This document shows, in pieces, positions 26,355-35,522 of a stretch of DNA of 64,000 bases. Every line of letters begins with the position of its first letter. Within the stretch, counting starts at the first letter, position 1. The position numbers and the translations under genes were made by a program. This DNA is from Peribacillus folii (GTDB taxonomy: Bacteria > Bacillota > Bacilli > Bacillales > DSM-1321): contig NZ_JASJOM010000007.1 of the NCBI RefSeq assembly GCF_030271255.1, positions 186,001 to 250,000 of the forward strand, given 5' to 3'. Under the pieces are notes generated by a model. The model ran no database searches and was not told the origin of the DNA. It saw only the letters and a program-made list of their open reading frames with translations.

Positions 26355-27294
26355 TGGCAGCTCCCCCCAGCCAAAGCATCAGTAAAAATAGAAACGACGA
26401 TCGATGCATGATGGCAATTGTTTTTGGTATATGTTTTGCCTCCAGCGGAATGAGAGGTACGCCCATGCGCGCCCGGTCAGAAACCACTCCTTTGTACATA
26501 TTCAGTCCGCCAAGCTGCACACCCAGAATCGCCGCAACGGCTGCTTCACACCAGCCGCTATTCGGACTTGGATGCTTCCGCGCATCACGGAACAAGATTC
26601 TCCATCTGGCTTGAAAATCATGATGGCTAGATTTGGAGCATAACAGCATCAACATTCCCGTGAGGCGGCTGGGAAGATAGTTGGCGATATCATCAAGCTT
26701 GGCCGAAGCCCAGCCGAATTGGCCGTATTTATCATTTTTGTAGCCCACCATCGAATCGCATGTATTGATCGCTCGGTACACCATGGCAAGCGGCGCCCCG
26801 CCAACCGCAGCCCAAAACAGCGGGGCCGTAACACCATCACTCGTATTTTCAGCGACGGTTTCGACAGTGCCCCTGACAATTTCGGATTCACCAAGCTTGT
26901 CCGTATCGCGGCCGACGATATAGGAAAGCCTTAGCCGCGCTTCAGGAAAATCCCTTTCATTCAGCGGCTGGCACACTTCCATTCCAGCCTGCTTCAAGCC
27001 CTTTTGGGCAATCGTAGTGGAAATCACGACCGCTTCCCAAACGATTCCCGCCAACGGATGGATAAGATAGGCCAAATAGACGGACAAACCTGTTAGCAAT
27101 ATTACTGTCGTCAAGACGACCGCAAGCATGAACAGTCCCTTTCGTTTCTTATGTGTGCCTTCATTAAAGGTGCGATCCAGCTTGCTTATCATCGTTCCGA
27201 TCCATTTGACTGGATGCGGCCAATTTGGCGGATCTCCTATCATCAAATCAAGGAAAAAAGCAAGCGTAATGGCAAAAAGGTGGTGATAAATCAT
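26329..27294 (-). CDS. cbiB: Adenosylcobinamide-phosphate synthase CbiB
   Basis: 321 aa membrane protein. MIGDPPNWPHPVKWIGTMIS near the N-terminus, ENTSDGVTAPLFWAAVGG in the middle and AWRHPSPNSGWCEAAVAAILGVQLGG-type sequence (here DARKHPSPNSGWCEA) are CbiB hallmarks. It amidates the corrin f-carboxylate with aminopropanol or its phosphate. ATGA overlap with the preceding btuD/cbiZ gene. Confidence 0.94.
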   Translation of the reverse strand: MIYHHLFAITLAFFLDLMIGDPPNWPHPVKWIGTMISKLDRTFNEGTHKKRKGLFMLAVVLTTVILLTGLSVYLAYLIHPLAGIVWEAVVISTTIAQKGLKQAGMEVCQPLNERDFPEARLRLSYIVGRDTDKLGESEIVRGTVETVAENTSDGVTAPLFWAAVGGAPLAMVYRAINTCDSMVGYKNDKYGQFGWASAKLDDIANYLPSRLTGMLMLLCSKSSHHDFQARWRILFRDARKHPSPNSGWCEAAVAAILGVQLGGLNMYKGVVSDRARMGVPLIPLEAKHIPKTIAIMHRSSFLFLLMLWLGGAAIDFTISWI

Positions 27295-28763
27295 AATGCC
27301 TCATTCCGTTTCCGACTATTCCTGATTGCTTCTGCCGTGCAATCATATACACCGCGGCTGATCAGCTTCCCGAGCGGGGTGATCGTTCCTCCATATTGAA
27401 GCGTCGTTCCCCTTTGTGTCGCTGCAACCAAAATGCTATCGGTCGATGTTCCTGTCGCATAGGTGTTCGTCACCTTATCCAGAACCTGCAAATCATGCAG
27501 CGCTTTTACTTTTGCCTCGGTCGCGGTCACGATGCTGTGAATGAAGGCTTCTTCTGCCAGGTGGCCATTTACGAATATCCATGTATTGATGGTCCCCGGC
27601 GCAGAACTCCAGGAGTGGCGGTCCGCTAATGAAGCGTCGATGGCATTGCCGACTCCAGCCGTCACGATGATGAAAACCGAGAAACCTTCCGCTTTTACTA
27701 ATTTGAAGGCAGCCGTATCAAGGAAGACTGCCGTCATCATCCCTACCGTTTCCTGCGGATCGATGTTATGGGCTTTTAAATAATCCGCCATTTCCGCAAG
27801 ATGATCGTCGCAATCATAATCGTGATGGACGTGCCTATTCACGAAATATCGATGCCAGCCCATCCCCGATCCAGTCACTCCAGAGGACATCGTTCTAAGG
27901 GGATGGGGGGCATTCAACCGGATCATCTCCCGCCCGACCGTCAAATGGGATTGATTGATTTCGAATGGGTCGTAATCGCCACCATGCTTTTGGGGAACGA
28001 TGAACATTTGCGGCTTCGGAAGTGCAGGATGCGGATGCTTTTCGATCGTCGTACGATAGACTTCCTGGATCCGGTCCTGTTGAAGCACTTCATTAGGGGC
28101 AGCAATGGCTTGAATTTCCCCTTTTGCAAGCAGCAAGAGCCGATCACAATATAATCCAGCCAAATTCAAGTCATGAAAAATCGATATGACGGTCAATTCC
28201 TGCTCCTTTGCCATTTTTCTCATCAAATCAAGAAGTTCCTTTTGATACGATAGGTCCAAGTGGTTCGTCGGCTCATCCAGAAAAAGTACTTCAGGCTCCT
28301 GGGCCAGCGCCTGGGCAAGCAAGACCCGCTGTCTCTCCCCTCCTGACAGCCGTTCGAAATGAAGATCCTGAAATTCAGCCACTCCCGTTTGTTTCATCAC
28401 CCGTTGGACAATTTCTTCATCCTCCGCAGACCAGCTGTGGAACCAGCCTGTTTGATGCGCGTACCGTCCAAGCGAGACCGTCTCCTTCACCGTATACGAA
28501 AATGCTAATGAAGAATGCTGAGGAAGCACCGCAATGACTCGTGCAAGCTGCTTCGCCGAATAATCCTGCAAATCTTTTCCCTTGATTCGTATGCTTCCGC
28601 GCTTGTAATCGAGCACCCCGCTGAGCATGCTCAACAGCGTCGTTTTCCCGCTGCCGTTTGGTCCAAGGATTCCGAACAATTCTCCTTTATGTACTTCGAA
28701 AGAGACGGAATCCAAAACGGCCTTGTTATCATATCCGCCTGTTAATCCTTTAACCTCAAGCAT
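27291..28763 (-). CDS. btuD: Corrinoid ABC ATPase fused to CbiZ amidohydrolase
   Basis: 490 aa in two parts. Residues 1-260: ABC ATPase with Walker A GILGPNGSGKTTLLS, signature LSGGERQRVLLAQAL and Walker B EVLFLDEPTNHLD. Residues about 280-490: CbiZ-type adenosylcobinamide amidohydrolase (TMSSGVTGSGMGWHRYFVNRHV, GVGNAIDASLADRH, GTINTWIFVNGHL, TGTSTDSILVAATQRG). CbiZ removes the aminopropanol arm of wrong or incomplete corrinoids so they can re-enter at CbiB. The fusion links uptake to remodelling and also occurs in B. subtilis YvrA. Overlaps btuC by eight bases. Confidence 0.92.
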   Translation of the reverse strand: MLEVKGLTGGYDNKAVLDSVSFEVHKGELFGILGPNGSGKTTLLSMLSGVLDYKRGSIRIKGKDLQDYSAKQLARVIAVLPQHSSLAFSYTVKETVSLGRYAHQTGWFHSWSAEDEEIVQRVMKQTGVAEFQDLHFERLSGGERQRVLLAQALAQEPEVLFLDEPTNHLDLSYQKELLDLMRKMAKEQELTVISIFHDLNLAGLYCDRLLLLAKGEIQAIAAPNEVLQQDRIQEVYRTTIEKHPHPALPKPQMFIVPQKHGGDYDPFEINQSHLTVGREMIRLNAPHPLRTMSSGVTGSGMGWHRYFVNRHVHHDYDCDDHLAEMADYLKAHNIDPQETVGMMTAVFLDTAAFKLVKAEGFSVFIIVTAGVGNAIDASLADRHSWSSAPGTINTWIFVNGHLAEEAFIHSIVTATEAKVKALHDLQVLDKVTNTYATGTSTDSILVAATQRGTTLQYGGTITPLGKLISRGVYDCTAEAIRNSRKRNEAL

Positions 28764-29823
28764 CCGTCCTACCCACTCTCCGTCTTTTTAATAAAATGAG
28801 GGCAAATGCAGGTGCCCCGATCAGCGAGGTGATGACCCCGATCGGCAGTTCCGATGGAGCGATGATCGTCCGTGCCACAAGGTCTGCCAAAATCAAGAAC
28901 CCGCTTCCCACCAGCAAGGATAATGGAAGCAGATGTATATGATCCGGCCCCCAAATCCTCCGTACCAAGTGGGGAATCACCAGCCCTACAAAACCGATCG
29001 TCCCCGAAACGGCAACGGCCGCTCCCGTCAATATCGAGCCGGCTATCAGGATCGACAACTTCCGCCTCTGCACATCGACACCTAAATGTTTTGCCCGGTC
29101 CTCCCCGAAGGTCATCGCATTCAATTCCCTCGTATTCATGATCAAGATCAGCGTACCTATGATAAAAAACGGCAGAATGATTCCGATATAATTCCACCCG
29201 CGCATGGACACGCTGCCCATAAGCCAGCCGATGATTTGTCTTAATTCCTCCCCCGTCAACGCAATCATCAACGATATGAAGGCACTTAAAAACGAACTGA
29301 AGATGATTCCGGTCAAGATGATCGTTTCGACCTTCATCGAACGATCCATTTTCTTTGCGAATGCCAGCACACAAAAAATCGTGATTACGGAACATAAAAT
29401 GCTTAATGCAGGAAGCGTGTATAAGCCGATGAACGGGAGTGATATATTCAAGAATAACGTCACTACTGCCCCGACCGATGCTCCTGACGATATCCCGAGT
29501 GTGTAGGGATCGGCAAGCGGATTCCGGAGCAGCCCCTGAAATGCCGCACCTGCGATCGCCAGCGATGCCCCGACCAAACCGGCAAGCAATACACGCGGCA
29601 AACGGATGTTCATTACAATATTCGTCAGCATCACATCCGGATCAGCGGAAATCGGCAAATGAAAAATCTCCTTGCCGATAATTTGCAAAAGCACGGGAAT
29701 CGGCACGGACACCGAACCGAATGAGATGCCGATCGTACCGGCAAAAAGTAAAAACAACAACGCAAGCAGATAAGCAAGCGTCCATTTAGTTGTCAAAAAT
29801 GTTCGGATAGATTGATTTGGCAA
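28756..29823 (-). CDS. btuC: Corrinoid ABC transporter permease BtuC
   Basis: 355 aa FecCD-family permease with about ten helices. RNPLADPYTLGISSGASVGAVV and GTIGFVGLVIPHLVRRIWGPDH are the family signatures. TTG 29823 lies inside the end of btuF after GGAGTGGAGGAGC, so translation is coupled. With btuF and btuD it forms the vitamin B12/cobinamide importer; the operon and riboswitch set the substrate apart from siderophores. Confidence 0.93.
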   Translation of the reverse strand: MPNQSIRTFLTTKWTLAYLLALLFLLFAGTIGISFGSVSVPIPVLLQIIGKEIFHLPISADPDVMLTNIVMNIRLPRVLLAGLVGASLAIAGAAFQGLLRNPLADPYTLGISSGASVGAVVTLFLNISLPFIGLYTLPALSILCSVITIFCVLAFAKKMDRSMKVETIILTGIIFSSFLSAFISLMIALTGEELRQIIGWLMGSVSMRGWNYIGIILPFFIIGTLILIMNTRELNAMTFGEDRAKHLGVDVQRRKLSILIAGSILTGAAVAVSGTIGFVGLVIPHLVRRIWGPDHIHLLPLSLLVGSGFLILADLVARTIIAPSELPIGVITSLIGAPAFALILLKRRRVGRTDA

Positions 29824-30775
29824 GCTCCTCCACTCCCTCTATTAAACGTGGACCGGAACGGGTCACCAAGTCGGAATGCACATCGAAGACCTTGGCATTC
29901 TTAACGGCCGTCACGTCTTGCCACCCTTTTCTGCCGATCACTTCATTTACCGGGTCTTTTGTGTAATACCCGTAAGTAGTAATGATGACATCCGGATTGG
30001 CTGCAATCATCGACTCTTCATCCATTTTGGCCCAGCCATCCACATCCGCGGCAGCATTATCTGCTGAGATCATAGCAAGCATTTCATTCATGAATGTATT
30101 TTTACCAGGTGTATAAATATCCGGTGACGGCGAAACCTCCACTAAAACGGTCTTCCTTTCCGATTGTTTTAGCGATTTGGCTTTCTCGGATATACCCTTC
30201 AGCTTCGTTTTCATGCCCGCAATGATGTCTTTTGCCTTAGCTTGCTCCCCTGTTGCCTTCCCGATCATATCGATGGACTCGTACACCTCACTGAAGCTTT
30301 GGGCATCATTGACTACAAGCACATCGATTCCGGCATCCTTAAGCTGCTGGAGCCCCGCTTCCGAATTATGGGCACTCGATGCATGGGCAAGAACAAGATC
30401 CGGTTTCAAGGAGACGATCAACTCCGTGTTCATTTCCATGCCGCCCACTTTTTCGATATCCTTCGTTTCTTCCGGGTAATTATCATTGTCGGACACGCCA
30501 ATAACCTTATCACCTAAACCAAGCGCAAAGACCACTTCCGTATTGCTTGGTATCAACGTAACGATTTTCTTTGGTTTTTCTTCTATCGTCACCTTTTCGC
30601 CCGTTGCATCTTTAATCGTAACCGGGAAGGCTTGGTGTGTAGCCTGATTCGTCTGCTGTTTTTCTTTTCCTTCATTTGTCGTGCCGCTGCAGCCAACCAT
30701 CATGCCTGCCGTCAGCAACATCACCAATATCAGGCCAAAAACCTTCTTCACGTTCATTCCCCACAATCGTTTCAT
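29786..30775 (-). CDS. btuF: Corrinoid-binding lipoprotein BtuF
   Basis: 329 aa class III substrate-binding protein. Lipobox LLTAGMMVGCSG, then a Thr/Gln-rich linker and the helical-backbone binding fold (KKIVTLIPSNTEVVFALGLGDKVIGVSD, KPDLVLAHASSAHNSEAG). Start at ATG 30775, eight bases after GGTGGAGG; the in-frame start five codons earlier overlaps that site. First gene of the operon, 40 bases after the riboswitch terminator. Confidence 0.93.
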   Translation of the reverse strand: MKRLWGMNVKKVFGLILVMLLTAGMMVGCSGTTNEGKEKQQTNQATHQAFPVTIKDATGEKVTIEEKPKKIVTLIPSNTEVVFALGLGDKVIGVSDNDNYPEETKDIEKVGGMEMNTELIVSLKPDLVLAHASSAHNSEAGLQQLKDAGIDVLVVNDAQSFSEVYESIDMIGKATGEQAKAKDIIAGMKTKLKGISEKAKSLKQSERKTVLVEVSPSPDIYTPGKNTFMNEMLAMISADNAAADVDGWAKMDEESMIAANPDVIITTYGYYTKDPVNEVIGRKGWQDVTAVKNAKVFDVHSDLVTRSGPRLIEGVEELAKSIYPNIFDN

Positions 30776-30814
30776 ATAGTTTTCCTCCACCTTAACCGAA
30801 GGGCAAGCTCATGA

Positions 30815-30846
30815 CAAAAAGCATCCCCCGTCAAACGGAGGATGCT
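30815..30846 (-). terminator. Riboswitch-controlled terminator before btuF
   Basis: On the minus strand AAGCATCCTCCG/CGGGGGATGCTT (one mismatch) is followed by five T, between the B12 aptamer and btuF. It is placed as an expression platform. Confidence 0.85.
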
Positions 30847-30854
30847 TGCATGGC

Positions 30855-31075
30855 AATATCATTACGGACTCTATACGGTCTGCCACACACCTCCCCATCC
30901 GCGTGGGTCACAGGTGTACGAATCTTGGCAGGTCTCCTGGCTCATGGTCATCGTCAACGGCACCTTCCATATCCCAAATAGGGGCATACAGCCGTCAGCT
31001 CCCATATACAGTGGCGGGACCGCGCTGGCATTGAACCAGCTTCCCTATTAAGTCATTACGACACCAAATCGTTTA
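30855..31075 (-). promoter_or_regulatory. Cobalamin (B12) riboswitch
   Basis: On the minus strand the leader has the 5' element GGGAAGCTGGTTCAATGCCAG with GCGGTCCCGCCACTGTA, and the B12 box AGCCAGGAGACCTGCC (plus 30927-30942). The conserved distal helix closes near 30860. With the downstream terminator it should stop transcription of the whole B12 operon when adenosylcobalamin is plentiful. Confidence 0.95.
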
Positions 31076-31158
31076 TATGTATATACTTTCACTGCTTATC
31101 ATTATACACCATGAGAGAAGCGATTATTGGGCGATTTTTCGGAAATGCTTGTCCTGCT

Positions 31159-32046
31159 TCAGTGATTGGAAGCATTTTCAATCAGTGATGCAAATCCGCC
31201 GACGGATAAGCCCGGTGAAATCCGAACGCGATGCAGCCCATGCATCCCTTGGTCACTTGTCGCCCCGCCAGGCTCCGTTGTGACTGCCATCTTGTATCCC
31301 GCTTCTTCCGATAGCCTGAGGCTCTCCTCGTTATAACGGCCGACTGGATACGAAAGTACTGTCGTCTCCTGGTTCAGAATGCGATCGAATAAATCCTTGG
31401 ACTGAACCATTTCAGCTTCCTGCTGCCCGGAAGTCATCCGGTTCAGCTCAAGATGGTTGATCGTATGACTCTCGATGGAAATCCCATCCGCACTCATCTC
31501 CATCATTTGCTCTTCCGTCAGGTGATGAGCTTTACCAATGGACTTCCCGATCATGAAGATGGTCGCCTTCAAATCATATTCCTTCAAGATAGGAAAAGCC
31601 TCCGTATAGTTATCTGTATAGCCATCATCAAAAGTAATCCAGACACACTTTTCACTTGGCATTATATTTTCGCTTAAAACGAGGAAGGCTTCATTAGGCG
31701 TTAAAGTCTGGTAGCCATTTTCCCGAAGCCAAGCCATTTGCAGCCGGAATTCCTCCTTCGGCACCCGAAGGTTATTTCCCTCCGAGATACTATGGTACAT
31801 CAATATCGGAAGCCGAACCGCGGACTCGGCCCTTATCCAGCCACTCGTATCGATTCGCTCCGGACTAGCTCCACCCTCCAGATCTATTTCGGCCTCATTC
31901 TCCTCTGCCGCAGCCACCTCAATATTCTCTTCCGTAATCGGCGCAGCCGTCTTTTTACCTACATTCTCTAAAACTCCTTGTGAACAGCCAGCTAAAATGA
32001 AGACCCCAAGCAAAGCTGCCATCCATATAAGTCTGTATTTCCTCAC
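31159..32046 (-). CDS. Polysaccharide deacetylase lipoprotein
   Basis: 295 aa. Signal with lipobox LGVFILAGCSQG, an acidic linker (about 30-75), then a NodB-type deacetylase: LPILMYHSISEGNN, the metal motif WITFDDGYTDNYTEAFPIL (catalytic and zinc Asp), and SHTINHLELNRM (zinc His pair), with LSYPVGRYNEES as the motif 3 region. Family members deacetylate peptidoglycan or exopolysaccharide outside the cell. GTG 32046 is seven bases after AGGAG; an ATG two codons earlier is too close. Monocistronic, not part of the B12 operon. Confidence 0.86.
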   Translation of the reverse strand: MRKYRLIWMAALLGVFILAGCSQGVLENVGKKTAAPITEENIEVAAAEENEAEIDLEGGASPERIDTSGWIRAESAVRLPILMYHSISEGNNLRVPKEEFRLQMAWLRENGYQTLTPNEAFLVLSENIMPSEKCVWITFDDGYTDNYTEAFPILKEYDLKATIFMIGKSIGKAHHLTEEQMMEMSADGISIESHTINHLELNRMTSGQQEAEMVQSKDLFDRILNQETTVLSYPVGRYNEESLRLSEEAGYKMAVTTEPGGATSDQGMHGLHRVRISPGLSVGGFASLIENASNH

Positions 32047-32241
32047 TATCATTCTCCTATTTTTTTCTAGCATAATAGTACCAGAAAACCAATGAATTAT
32101 AAAGTATTCCAATTAACGCAAAATAAGGGAAAATAAATGATTATATGCCCCTCTACGCACTTTTTTAAATAATTATAAGCTACTCACTTGAAAAGTTTGC
32201 CTATAACCAATATAATAAACAAGTCGTCGACCTTATAATAT

Positions 32242-32315
32242 GTCCCAGTAGCTCAGCAGGATAGAGCGACAGCCTCCTAAGCTGTAGGTCGTAGGTTCGA
32301 TTCCTATCTGGGACG
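32242..32315 (+). tRNA. tRNA-Arg (anticodon CCU)
   Basis: 74 bases. Acceptor GTCCCAG/CTGGGAC, D arm GCTC...GAGC, anticodon stem ACAGC/GCTGT with loop CTCCTAA giving anticodon CCT, variable loop AGGTC, T arm GTAGG-TTCGATT-CCTAT, discriminator G. CCA is not encoded. It reads the rare AGG codon. It marks the left border of an accessory region, and tRNA-Arg(CCU) is a common integration site. Confidence 0.96.
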
Positions 32316-32321
32316 CTCAAT

Positions 32322-32370
32322 AAAAACAGGCAAAACCCCTTGTGTATTAAGGGGTTTTGCCTGTTTTTTA
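32322..32370 (+). terminator. Terminator after tRNA-Arg
   Basis: A 19-bp perfect stem AAAACAGGCAAAACCCCTT/AAGGGGTTTTGCCTGTTTT with a T tract, seven bases past the tRNA. Confidence 0.93.
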
Positions 32371-32477
32371 AAATATTTTTATTTAAAGTTCGAATTTGAA
32401 ATTATTCATGATGAAAGTTTCACAAAATAGTTACTTTTTTACTATACATTTTTCTTGGCGTAAACCGCGTCTTTATA

Positions 32478-32745
32478 CTACATTAATACGGCACCTATTA
32501 ATCGGAAATTAGATTGGGTATTAGGAAAAATTCGGTTGACTATTTTACTTATGCGAACTTCTTGGTTTAAACGTCCCAGCGAGTTCGTACTGCGGATGTG
32601 CTGCCTTATTTTTTCTGGATGGTTCATGTATTGAATGTGTCTTCTAAACCCTTCATCCAAAATTTCAAGCACTTTTTCTTAGTTTAATTCCTCCCCGAAT
32701 TTATCTTTAAACTCTGATTTGAATAGTCGACTATCCTCAATCGTG
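32478..32745 (-). pseudogene. IS256-family transposase remnant (C-terminal part)
   Basis: A 64-residue frame reads LEILDEGFRRHIQYMNHPEK..., then STNSLGRLNQEVR and RIFPNTQSNFRLIGAVLM, the conserved C-terminal region of IS256/Mutator-type transposases (usually STNxLERLNxExRRR...RIFPNxxSAxRLxGAVLM). It stops right after GAVLM; upstream sequence to about 32745 continues out of frame. No intact element or terminal repeats are visible, so this is a scar. Confidence 0.8.
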
Positions 32746-32850
32746 ACGGCCTTCGAATACCCATTTATTCATTAAATGAATGTAGAAATCACTAGCTTGA
32801 AGGTCGCGGGATTTTAATTATTTAAGGAACTGGGTCTAGCATTGAAAAAC

Positions 32851-32952
32851 TTCATTTTGCTACCTATTTACTTTCAAAGTGGTCGGGTACTTACAGCAAT
32901 GAAGGCAGGATGGTTACTATTACCTGAATCAGTCACCAGTGCCATCCGTCAC
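32851..32952 (+). pseudogene. Fragment of an EmrB/QacA-type MFS transporter
   Basis: A short open stretch translates to FILLPIYFQSGRVLTAMKAG then WLLLPESVTSAIR. The LPIYFQ...ALKAGLLLLP pattern is the conserved helix pair of 14-TM DHA2 drug exporters. There is no start or ribosome site, and the frame is lost on both sides. About 34 codons, so the identification is tentative. Confidence 0.5.
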
Positions 32953-33082
32953 GCCAAGATAGTTATTAGACTATTCTTAATGCTTCTCGTATAGTATATT
33001 AATCCAATGGGTTTTCTTTTATTTAAGTAGTTTTCAATACCTTATACAATAGTTCATGAATGAATCGGGAGGAAGATGCAGC

Positions 33083-33412
33083 ATGTCAAAAGAAATTGTG
33101 TTTAATCCACAGGTTACACCTCCGCGTGGTCCGTACGCACAGGCGATTAAAGCAGAACCACCATCTATACAGGGACGATCACAGCACTTGATGAGGATTG
33201 GAATGTTGTTGGTGCTGGAGATATTCGTGAACAGACGCGCAAAACGATCGAGAATTTGGAAAAAACCCTGGAAGCAGCAGGAGCTACCTTAGCAGATGTA
33301 GTAAAAACAACTTGGTATCTTACTGACATCACCCATATGCCTATCGTAGCGGAAATTCGCAATGAGATGTTTGGAGGCGCAATTCCTGCAAGTGATTCTT
33401 CTAAAATAGCTG
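33083..33412 (+). pseudogene. Broken ridA-family gene (enamine/imine deaminase)
   Basis: Starts MSKEIVFNPQVTPPRGPYAQAIKA, the RidA N-terminus, then shifts frame near 33165-33175. In the next frame it continues TITALDEDWNVVGAGDIREQ, TRKTIENLEKTLEAAGATLAD, VVKTTWYLTDITHMPIVAEI and RNEMFGGAIPAS. After PAS the sequence no longer matches, so about 25 C-terminal residues with the catalytic Arg/Glu region are gone. One frameshift plus a 3' truncation make it non-functional. It has a good GGAGGAAGATG ribosome site. Confidence 0.85.
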
Positions 33413-33481
33413 CCTCATGTTTTAGGTTTTTTCTGATGCATTACCATCTTCCTTTTCCCTTCAAAAGTTGATATACCCTAT

Positions 33482-33763
33482 CTACTTTCTCCCTTTTTTA
33501 AGAGATGCTATAAGGAGGTTTAAAAAGAAGTGTATGATTAACCCAACTACGAAACTAAGGATACACCCAAATATAGTTGCTTCAGATGAAAATGTTTGAT
33601 TCTTTATCTCTATTATGTATAAGTACTCTCCGAACAAGGCAGGACTTGAAAAGATATTTGTATAACCCATTAGCATAAAAATTATTGGACTTACAAATAC
33701 AATAAATAGATATAAAAACGCAAAAACAATCCCACTCGATATTGATTTCAAAATATTTATCAT
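33482..33763 (-). CDS. Two-TM small membrane protein, candidate immunity protein
   Basis: 93 aa with hydrophobic stretches at about 8-32 and 62-86 and a basic tail (LLIASLKKGRK). No recognised family. It begins in the ATGA overlap with the M50 peptidase gene, so it belongs to the same operon and is its last gene. Small membrane proteins at the end of peptide-export operons often give self-protection; that role is inference only. Strongly AT-rich, like the rest of this operon. Confidence 0.7.
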   Translation of the reverse strand: MINILKSISSGIVFAFLYLFIVFVSPIIFMLMGYTNIFSSPALFGEYLYIIEIKNQTFSSEATIFGCILSFVVGLIIHFFLNLLIASLKKGRK

Positions 33764-34125
33764 CTAATCCCCTTCCATTCTTTAACTGCATTAATTATAT
33801 TTCTACCATCAGGAAATCTAGGATGAAGCATAGTTAAATTTACAAAGCTTAGTAATGTAAATATATTTGTAAATTGGTTGTTTATAATAAATATTAAAAT
33901 GAGTGATAGCAATACAGGAAGCATCGGACCTGAAACTGCAACTAGAATATTTTTGGACTGTTTTGTGAATTTTTCATGAACAACGTAGAAGTATTTAATA
34001 TTCCATTCGAATCTTAAATGATAAAAAGGTTTAGACTCTGTCACATTAAATATCATAATAGCAACAATATGACCTAGTTCATGTATAAGAAACACTAATA
34101 AAAAAGCACAGATAAACTCAATCAT
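33760..34125 (-). CDS. Site-2-protease-like M50 metallopeptidase
   Basis: 121 aa. The zinc motif HELGH (residues 15-19) lies in the first membrane helix (FICAFLLVFLIHELGHIVAI); a second hydrophobic segment covers about 62-97, and PDG (about 105-107) supplies the third ligand as in the M50 (N)xDG motif. This is near the minimum for the M50 core, with no PDZ domain. ATG 34125 overlaps the permease stop by ATGA; the longer in-frame extension to 34260 runs through the permease gene and is rejected. It probably cleaves the membrane peptide encoded at the head of the operon. YydH of the B. subtilis epipeptide locus is a comparable player. Confidence 0.82.
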   Translation of the reverse strand: MIEFICAFLLVFLIHELGHIVAIMIFNVTESKPFYHLRFEWNIKYFYVVHEKFTKQSKNILVAVSGPMLPVLLSLILIFIINNQFTNIFTLLSFVNLTMLHPRFPDGRNIINAVKEWKGIR

Positions 34126-35522
34126 ATAAGAATAGGTTTCCTTAAATAGAATCCCATAATAATCAAAAATATTATAATAGAAAATCCTGTATATACTAAT
34201 TGAATATAAATTTCTAATATGAAAGTTTGCTGAATAATAAAGTCGAAAATATTTACACATGCTAATAAAAATATAACAATGAAAATTTTATTAAAATCGT
34301 CAATCTTGATAAGAAAACTTACTAGAATGGAGAACATTGTAATAAACATGATTGAAAAAAGGGCACCATATAGATTTCCCATTTCTACTCCAAATAGGAA
34401 ATAGGATAATAATAGAAAAAGGTAATAGCTAAAGCAATTAACAATATAAATAATTATTACTCTTGTAGTAAAGTAAGGGTTTTTTTGGATATTTAAATTA
34501 TATATTGCAATTTTATACTCTTTGAAGTGCATTCCAACCGTTAACGGTATCATAACCAAGATTTCTTTTAGCCCAAATTGTGTAATAAAAGAAAAAACCA
34601 AAAAGAAGTTATTTGCATCAAATATAAAGTAGGTACCCGTAGCCATCCCAATTAAGATACAAAATACCAATCCTTGTTCTTTAAAGATTTGATTGCGAGT
34701 AAAGTTTATCCATTCAACATTCATCTGAAGTGAGTACTCATTATTAGTAAAAATACTTTTACTTTTATAGTTTCTAACTAATCTACTTTCATTTTTTTGT
34801 TTTAAAATACTCATCAAATATCCAGTTGAAATCCTTCTAAATATAATTAGTAAGATAAAACTCAAGAATAATAAAAGAGAAAAATAAAAACCGAGATGTT
34901 CCTCAAGAAAATTTTTCAAATATTTTTCTCCTAGGCTTATAGAACCAAAAAGGATAGTAATTAATGCTATTGAACTTCCATATAAATTTTCTTTATCTTT
35001 ATTTATATACTTCATTAATAAAAAATTAGCGAGCATCCAAACAGTCATAGCAAAAATAAATAAGAAGGATATTGTTAATAACAGTAATAATAGGGAAGAA
35101 AGATTTATTGTCATACCTTTAATCACCATAGCCAATAATAATGGAAAAAAGGAAAATAACATGATTAATATGGAGAAAAGATATGTATGCACTAAGCTGC
35201 CCAATACCAACTCATATGCTTTAATAGAAGTGTTCATATAAAAAAAGATATAATTTCCATGCTTCAATTTGTTTCTTGTAAATACCAAACAAAAACAAAT
35301 AACGACTGTCCAAACCTTAATAACATTTATAAACATAGTTACTATATTAAAATCAATTTCTATTAATGTTTTTATAGTTAATGTAATATATACTGCATAC
35401 ATCAAAAGTAGGCCTATAATAATTGCCAAAATTAATGTGGTATACTTTTGTATTAACTCTTTTACCTTATGTATAATTCTTGGTGTTTCTATTTTCTGTA
35501 CTACTTGAATGATCCATGTCAT
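34122..35522 (-). CDS. ABC transporter permease, about 12 TM
   Basis: 466 aa, extremely hydrophobic, with roughly 12 helices in two halves separated by a basic loop (about 235-270, RNYKSKSIFTNNEYSL...). No closely recognised family; size and arrangement match peptide-type ABC-2 exporters such as SkfF or YydJ-like permeases. It starts 55 bases inside the ATPase gene, so the two are translationally coupled. AT-rich and full of rare-looking AT codons compared with flanking core genes. Confidence 0.8.
   Translation of the reverse strand: MTWIIQVVQKIETPRIIHKVKELIQKYTTLILAIIIGLLLMYAVYITLTIKTLIEIDFNIVTMFINVIKVWTVVICFCLVFTRNKLKHGNYIFFYMNTSIKAYELVLGSLVHTYLFSILIMLFSFFPLLLAMVIKGMTINLSSLLLLLLTISFLFIFAMTVWMLANFLLMKYINKDKENLYGSSIALITILFGSISLGEKYLKNFLEEHLGFYFSLLLFLSFILLIIFRRISTGYLMSILKQKNESRLVRNYKSKSIFTNNEYSLQMNVEWINFTRNQIFKEQGLVFCILIGMATGTYFIFDANNFFLVFSFITQFGLKEILVMIPLTVGMHFKEYKIAIYNLNIQKNPYFTTRVIIIYIVNCFSYYLFLLLSYFLFGVEMGNLYGALFSIMFITMFSILVSFLIKIDDFNKIFIVIFLLACVNIFDFIIQQTFILEIYIQLVYTGFSIIIFLIIMGFYLRKPILI

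Noticed and set aside
33760..34260. 166-residue version of the M50 peptidase
   Set aside because: The extra 45 residues are the permease C-terminus read in another frame; ATG 34125 in the ATGA junction gives a proper membrane-helix start.
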